In this document: positions 61,348 to 64,000 of the stretch, in pieces
Position numbering within the stretch: the stretch's first letter is position 1
Layout of the letters: the number at the start of each line of letters is the position of its first letter
Assembly (NCBI RefSeq): GCF_045863935.1
Contig: NZ_BTVP01000019.1
Location: 1 to 64,000 of the forward strand
Source: Parvibaculum sp045863935
GTDB taxonomy: Bacteria; Pseudomonadota; Alphaproteobacteria; Parvibaculales; Parvibaculaceae
Length of the DNA: 64,000 nucleotides
Direction: 5' to 3'
Notes under the pieces: generated by a model
Database searches by the model: none
Told to the model about the DNA's origin: nothing
Seen by the model: only the letters and a program-made list of their open reading frames with translations
Translations under genes and position numbers: made by a program

Positions 61348-62850
61348 TCATGCGGCAACGAGCGAATATTCCTCGAAGTCCGGATGGCGCATCTGCCACC
61401 AGTATCGCGCGGTGAAGCTCGACCAGTTGTTGGTGACCTTGCCGTCCGCTGTCTTGTACCAGCTTGAGCAGCCCGCCGCCCAGACCGTCTTCTGCATGTC
61501 CTGCTGCAGTTCACGGTTGAAGCTCTCCATCGCCTCCTTGCGGACATCGAGGTAGCGCAGCTTGCTGTTGCGAAGTGCCGCGACGCATTGCGCGATGTAG
61601 TTCGCCTGGCACTCGATCATGAAGATGATCGAGTTGTGTCCGAGGTTTGTGTTGGGTCCATAGAGCATGAAGAAATTAGGAAAGCCCGCCACCGCGACAC
61701 CGCGATGCGCCTCGGCGCCGCGCGCCCAGACATCGTTCAGGTCCAGGTTGTTGCGGCCGGTAATCTTCATCGGCGCCAGAAAGTCTGTCGATTCAAATCC
61801 CGTCGCGTGGATGATGACGTCCACGGGATGGGAAACGCCATCTTCCGTCAAGATGGCATCCGCGGTGATCTTTGCAATGTGACTCGTCTCGACCTCGACA
61901 TTGTCGCGCGCGAGTGTGGGATACCAGTCGTTCGTGAGCAGGATGCGCTTGCAGCCGGCGGGATAATCGGGCGTCAGCTTCTTGCGGAGCTCGGGATCCT
62001 CGATGTGGGTCTCCATCTCCTTCAACGCCGCCCTTTCGAAGAGCTTGCCGAAGAAACTGCCCTGCACGAAAGCCAGGTAGTTGCGTTCGAGCATCATCCA
62101 GGTCCACCAGCGCTGCAGTCGCGCAAGCGCGGGGATGGCGCGGTGGAGCTTCTTCTCGAAATCCGTGAAGGGACGATCCGGTTTCGGCACGCACCAGTTC
62201 GGTGTGCGCTGGAAGATGGTGAGCTTGCTGGCCCTGGGCGCGATTTCGGGCACGAACTGGATCGCGCTGGCGCCGTTGCCGATCACGCCGACGCGCTTGC
62301 CCGCGAGATCGACGTCGTGGTCCCAGCGCGCTGAATGAAAGGCGGCGCCCTTGAAGTCGTCGAGACCTTCGATTTTTGGATAGGCCGGACGGTTGAGCTG
62401 GCCGACGCCCGAAATCAGGACGTTCGCCGTGAACGCCTCACCGGCCGCGCTGCGTATGTGCCAGAGGCCCTCGGCCTCGTCGAAACGCGCTTCCACGATC
62501 TCGGTATTGAAATGGATATGCGGCAGGAGACGGTACTTGCGGGCAACCGTCTCGAAATACTCGACGATTTCCGGCTGGGGAGCGAACTTGCGGCTCCAGT
62601 CCGGCTTCGGTTCGAAGGAATAGGAATAGAGCATCGAGGGCACGTCGCAGCCCGACCCTGGATAGGTGTTGTCGCGCCAGGTACCGCCGACGCTGCCCGC
62701 CTTTTCGAAGATCGTGAAGGTTTCGACACCCGCGTTGCGGAGTTTGATGGCCATGCAGAGGCCCGCCGCGCCCGCGCCCAGAATGGCGACGCTCAAGGGG
62801 CGCGTCTTCACATCCGTTCCCTCGACAAGCGACCTGATGGACTCTCCCAC
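61348..62850 (-). CDS. Baeyer-Villiger-type flavin monooxygenase
   Basis: A 500-residue FAD/NADPH monooxygenase. The FAD motif is LGAGAAGLCMAIKLRNAG, GGTWRDNTYPGSGCDVPS follows, the NADPH motif is RVGVIGNGASAIQFVPEIA, and the BVMO fingerprint FKGAAFHSARWDHD sits between (FxGxxxHxxxW). It turns ketones to esters or lactones, or hydroxylates soft nucleophiles. No ribosome site stands out at 62850. It converges on the barrel gene and stands alone. Confidence 0.9.
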   Translation of the reverse strand: MGESIRSLVEGTDVKTRPLSVAILGAGAAGLCMAIKLRNAGVETFTIFEKAGSVGGTWRDNTYPGSGCDVPSMLYSYSFEPKPDWSRKFAPQPEIVEYFETVARKYRLLPHIHFNTEIVEARFDEAEGLWHIRSAAGEAFTANVLISGVGQLNRPAYPKIEGLDDFKGAAFHSARWDHDVDLAGKRVGVIGNGASAIQFVPEIAPRASKLTIFQRTPNWCVPKPDRPFTDFEKKLHRAIPALARLQRWWTWMMLERNYLAFVQGSFFGKLFERAALKEMETHIEDPELRKKLTPDYPAGCKRILLTNDWYPTLARDNVEVETSHIAKITADAILTEDGVSHPVDVIIHATGFESTDFLAPMKITGRNNLDLNDVWARGAEAHRGVAVAGFPNFFMLYGPNTNLGHNSIIFMIECQANYIAQCVAALRNSKLRYLDVRKEAMESFNRELQQDMQKTVWAAGCSSWYKTADGKVTNNWSSFTARYWWQMRHPDFEEYSLVAA

Positions 62851-62932
62851 CGACCTTCTCCCTGACTCAATTCGTTATCCGTCCCGCCCCATTTAATGCA
62901 AAGGCGGCAGTCCGGCAAACGGGACAAGTCAG

Positions 62933-62978
62933 AAAAGAAAAAGCCCCGCCGCGTCCCGGTGGAGACGCTGCGGGGCTC
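62933..62978 (-). terminator. Rho-independent terminator of ompW
   Basis: On the minus strand AGCCCCGCAGCGTC pairs with GACGCGGCGGGGCT across a short loop, followed by TTTTTCTTTT. It lies 22 bases after the OmpW stop. Confidence 0.85.
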
Positions 62979-62999
62979 TTCCGAGCCGCTTCCGAAGGA

Positions 63000-63650
63000 T
63001 CAGAAGCGGTAACCGACACCGAAGCCGACGACCCAGGGGTCGAGGTCGACATCGGCGGTGATGGCGCCACCGTTGATGGACACGTCGGTGGAGAGGAAGA
63101 TCTTTTTCACGTCGACGTTCAGGTACCAGTTGTCCGCGACCGCGTAATCGACACCGGCCTGCAGGGCGAAGCCGAAGGCGTTGTCGTAGTCGATGCTGGT
63201 GACGGCACCGCCCGGCGCGTCTTCATTGTAGAAGATCGTGTAGTTCACACCCGCGCCGACATAGGGGCTCAAGCGCTCCTTGGGCATGGGGTGGTACTGC
63301 AGCGTAAGTGTCGGCGGCAGAAGGCTTACTTCGCCGAGGCTGAGGCCCGAGCTGTGCGTGACATCGTGCTTGGTGGTCGCCGCGATGAGCTCAAGGGCGA
63401 TGTTGTCGGTCAGGAAATAGCTGAAGTCGATTTCCGGCACCCACTCGTTCGACACGTCGACGTCGCCGCCGAGGACGGTAACGGTGGCGGACTCATCCGG
63501 GATCACACCGATGGCGCGCGCGCGGACCATGAAGTCGCCCGCGGACTTGCCCTGAAATTCTGCCTGTGCAGGCGCGGCAGCCATGCCCGCCATCATCACC
63601 CCCAGCGCGACAGCAGCGACGCCCGCGCCCATTTTCCGTTCGGTCTTCAT
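63000..63650 (-). CDS. ompW: OmpW-family outer-membrane protein
   Basis: A 216-residue eight-stranded barrel. The signal GAGVAAVALGVMMAGMAAAP precedes GDFMVRARAIGVIPDESATV and DVSNEWVPEIDFSYFLTDNI, the usual OmpW start. PTLTLQYHPMPKERLSPYVG and AVADNWYLNVDVKKIFL follow, and the C-terminus VVGFGVGYRF ends in Phe. It is a small hydrophobic-compound channel. The ATG at 63650 begins the signal. Confidence 0.9.
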   Translation of the reverse strand: MKTERKMGAGVAAVALGVMMAGMAAAPAQAEFQGKSAGDFMVRARAIGVIPDESATVTVLGGDVDVSNEWVPEIDFSYFLTDNIALELIAATTKHDVTHSSGLSLGEVSLLPPTLTLQYHPMPKERLSPYVGAGVNYTIFYNEDAPGGAVTSIDYDNAFGFALQAGVDYAVADNWYLNVDVKKIFLSTDVSINGGAITADVDLDPWVVGFGVGYRF

Positions 63651-63753
63651 TTGCGTTCTCCAGTTCGCTGCGCCGGCCCCAGCGGCTCCGCGCAAAGCAC
63701 TGAGACAAGACTGCGCCCAATAACCACAAAACTTCACCGGTCATTTGGTCGCA

Positions 63754-63779
63754 GCGGCTGCGCGGAATGTCGCAGCCGC
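63754..63779 (-). terminator. Hairpin after the lytic transglycosylase gene
   Basis: GCGGCTGCG (63754-63762) pairs with CGCAGCCGC (63771-63779). There is no T-run, so it is a weak terminator candidate between the transglycosylase stop and the ompW promoter. Confidence 0.35.
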
Positions 63780-63788
63780 CACAAGGGC

Positions 63789-64000
63789 TTAAGCCCCAGC
63801 GCCGCCGTCAAGTATGTGCATATAGGTGCGTACCTGCTGCACGAAATGGACGGCCTGCCCGCCCCGCGCGGGGCCGTGCTTGAGACCTTCCGCATACGCC
63901 GCATTGCTCAAAAGCGGCAGAACACGGCGGATATCCGTCCAACTGTCGCGGTCGCGGCCGAGGCGCGCGGCAAGCGCACGCGCATCGTAGACATGACCGA
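63789..64000 (-). CDS. Lytic murein transglycosylase, MltF-like, C-terminal fragment (partial)
   Basis: The final 69 codons and TAA stop of a minus-strand gene that begins beyond the window. The visible residues include GHVYDARALAARLGRD, SWTDIRRVLPLLSNAAYAEG and QAVHFVQQVRTYMHILDGG. This matches the end of SLT-domain lytic transglycosylases of the MltF type (GH-x-DAR, SW-D-x-x-VLPLL, V-Y-V-x-x-IR-Y). It cleaves peptidoglycan glycan strands. The N-terminus cannot be seen here. Confidence 0.75.
   Translation of the reverse strand, partial: GHVYDARALAARLGRDRDSWTDIRRVLPLLSNAAYAEGLKHGPARGGQAVHFVQQVRTYMHILDGGAGA

Noticed and set aside
1..64000. CRISPR arrays, tRNA or rRNA genes
   Set aside because: No regularly spaced repeats, no cloverleaf ending in CCA-type context, and no rRNA-like stretch were seen.

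Overview
The window is GC-rich chromosomal DNA of a free-living alphaproteobacterium. The evidence is the DusA, NirB/NasA/NasT, NrsF/ECF-sigma, OmpW and DUF3008 protein types, the codon bias, and the REP-like palindrome at the left edge. The mix of aromatic ring-cleavage genes, a Baeyer-Villiger-type monooxygenase and an MMPL/LolA-like/barrel export module would suit a hydrocarbon degrader of the Parvibaculum kind. That genus guess is inference only. A 10-N scaffold gap lies at 5144-5153. I saw no rRNA, tRNA or CRISPR array.

Layout. (1) 1-6446, core-like: REP-like palindrome, membrane-anchored retropepsin-like protease, phosphomannomutase/phosphoglucomutase, VapBC-type toxin-antitoxin pair, esterase, TauE/SafE permease broken by the gap, and dusA. 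(2) About 6400-24290, probable genomic island: it is bounded by dusA on the left and by a 15-codon dusA start remnant with similar upstream DNA on the right. Cargo: a CusBA-type copper/silver efflux pair headed by a small Cys/His protein; a DUF2282 (bufferin-like) peptide with DoxX but no DUF692 maturase; an orphan histidine kinase; DUF3179, CMD-type, Sel1 and patatin proteins; NrtS-like and DUF6969-like proteins; a peroxiredoxin; an ECF sigma/NrsF anti-sigma pair; and a TetR. No integrase was recognised. (3) 24327-28687: divergent aminotransferase-SDR and PfkB kinase-class II aldolase operons around a perfect 16-bp palindrome, with a TetR gene next to them. (4) 28740-35390: tripartite HAE1-RND multidrug pump operon (MFP-RND-OMF-TetR) with a strong inverted-repeat operator over its promoter. 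(5) 35414-46898: nitrate assimilation cluster (mobA, nasT, RNA attenuator, porin, nrtABC-type importer, nirBD, nasA).

(6) 47014-55402: a complete aromatic-ring pathway operon: ring-hydroxylating dioxygenase alpha and beta, dihydrodiol dehydrogenase, extradiol dioxygenase, meta-cleavage hydrolase, hydratase, acylating acetaldehyde dehydrogenase, hydroxy-oxovalerate aldolase, then an AraC regulator. No ferredoxin or reductase is present. (7) 55689-64000: DUF3008 protein, TetR, MMPL-type RND transporter, LolA-like lipoprotein carrier, outer-membrane barrel, Baeyer-Villiger-type flavoprotein, OmpW porin, and the 3' end of a lytic transglycosylase running off the window.

How the parts work together. 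In the nitrate block, a porin and ABC importer bring nitrate in, NasA reduces it to nitrite using molybdenum cofactor finished by MobA, and NirBD makes ammonium. NasT should control read-through of a terminator preceded by three AAUGGC hexaloop hairpins. In the aromatic block, the genes would take a benzene-ring substrate to pyruvate and acetyl-CoA. In the island, metal efflux, a copper-chelating peptide candidate and an ECF/NrsF stress switch look like one metal/oxidant-defence package.
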